A stretch of 64,000 bases of DNA from contig CAVTPD010000003.1 in the NCBI GenBank assembly GCA_963736575.1, forward strand, positions 1,240,001 to 1,304,000, in the 5' to 3' direction. Of this stretch, positions 63,941 to 64,000 are shown one piece after another. The number at the start of each line of letters is the position of its first letter. Position 1 is the first letter of the stretch. The notes beneath the pieces were generated by a model. That model saw only the letters and a list, made by a program, of their open reading frames with translations, searched no databases and was not told the origin of the DNA. Source of the stretch: CAVTPD01 sp963736575 (GTDB lineage Bacteria > Bacteroidota > Bacteroidia > Cytophagales > JAAEPT01). A program made the position numbers and the translations under genes.

Positions 63941-64000
63941 AAAACAAAGTTCAACAACAGCTTAAAACTTTCTCATGGCTTTTGGTTGGTGATTTGGGAA

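Noticed and set aside
63975..63992. ATG as start of an ABC permease gene after nrtA
   Set aside because: The frame stops after five codons; the real start must lie beyond the window.

Overview
The window reads as a chromosomal stretch of a low-GC member of the Bacteroidota, most likely Flavobacteriales. The grounds are: a 2375-residue SprA (type IX secretion/gliding translocon) in the block maeB-ruvA-sprA-gcvH-vanZ; several exact or near TAnnTTTG minus-7 boxes (the Bacteroidota promoter type); the rpsU-xerC-hpf block; and Bacteroidota-only families such as DUF4837. No tRNA, rRNA, IS element, prophage or CRISPR array was seen. Assignment below order level is not attempted.

Layout. 1-5.3 kb (minus strand): nucleotide-sugar operon ugd-galE-rmlB-rmlA-lnt. 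It runs back-to-back with rpsU-xerC-hpf (5.3-6.9 kb). 6.9-13 kb: an unrecognised helical protein, a membrane-anchored neutral-ceramidase-like enzyme, a YdiJ-type FAD/Fe-S oxidoreductase, and a palindrome-rich intergenic element. 13-23 kb: lysA, a UvrD helicase with a Cas4/AddB-like nuclease tail, a membrane protein with murB, a small outer-membrane protein, a J-domain/TPR protein with mnmD, and tadA. 23-26.5 kb: metX-hom and a DUF4837 lipoprotein. 26.5-38.6 kb: maeB-ruvA-sprA-gcvH-vanZ-tonB and a SiaC-like protein. 38.7-43 kb: a BamA/TamA-like outer-membrane protein, fumC, and a SPOR-like protein.

43-64 kb is the most distinctive part: a nitrate assimilation island. It holds a TrpD2-like protein, a NarL/FixJ-type two-component system, molybdenum cofactor genes (mog, a moaC-moaB fusion, moeA, moaD, moaA), a rubredoxin-tethered protein built on a sulfite/nitrite-reductase scaffold that has lost its siroheme ligands, a nitrate reductase fused to its own NAD(P)H dehydrogenase, nirB, nirD, the nitrate/nitrite transporter narK, an outer-membrane porin, and an NrtA-like lipoprotein. 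The genes form a complete inferred route: porin, then NarK and/or an NRT-type ABC system, then NAD(P)H-dependent nitrate reduction, then NirBD to ammonium, with cofactor supply alongside. A TACGTA palindrome is clustered upstream of the porin/nrtA genes, lies between the divergent nitrate and nitrite reductase genes, and sits in the leader of the two-component operon. I propose it as the operator of a nitrate regulon controlled by that system.

Two genes of this island are frameshifted as given: moeA once, near its C-terminus, and the porin three times. All four shifts are consistent with single-base insertions and three lie in homopolymer runs, so sequencing error must be excluded before calling them pseudogenes. 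Functions were assigned by reading translated motifs and gene context; no database search was run.
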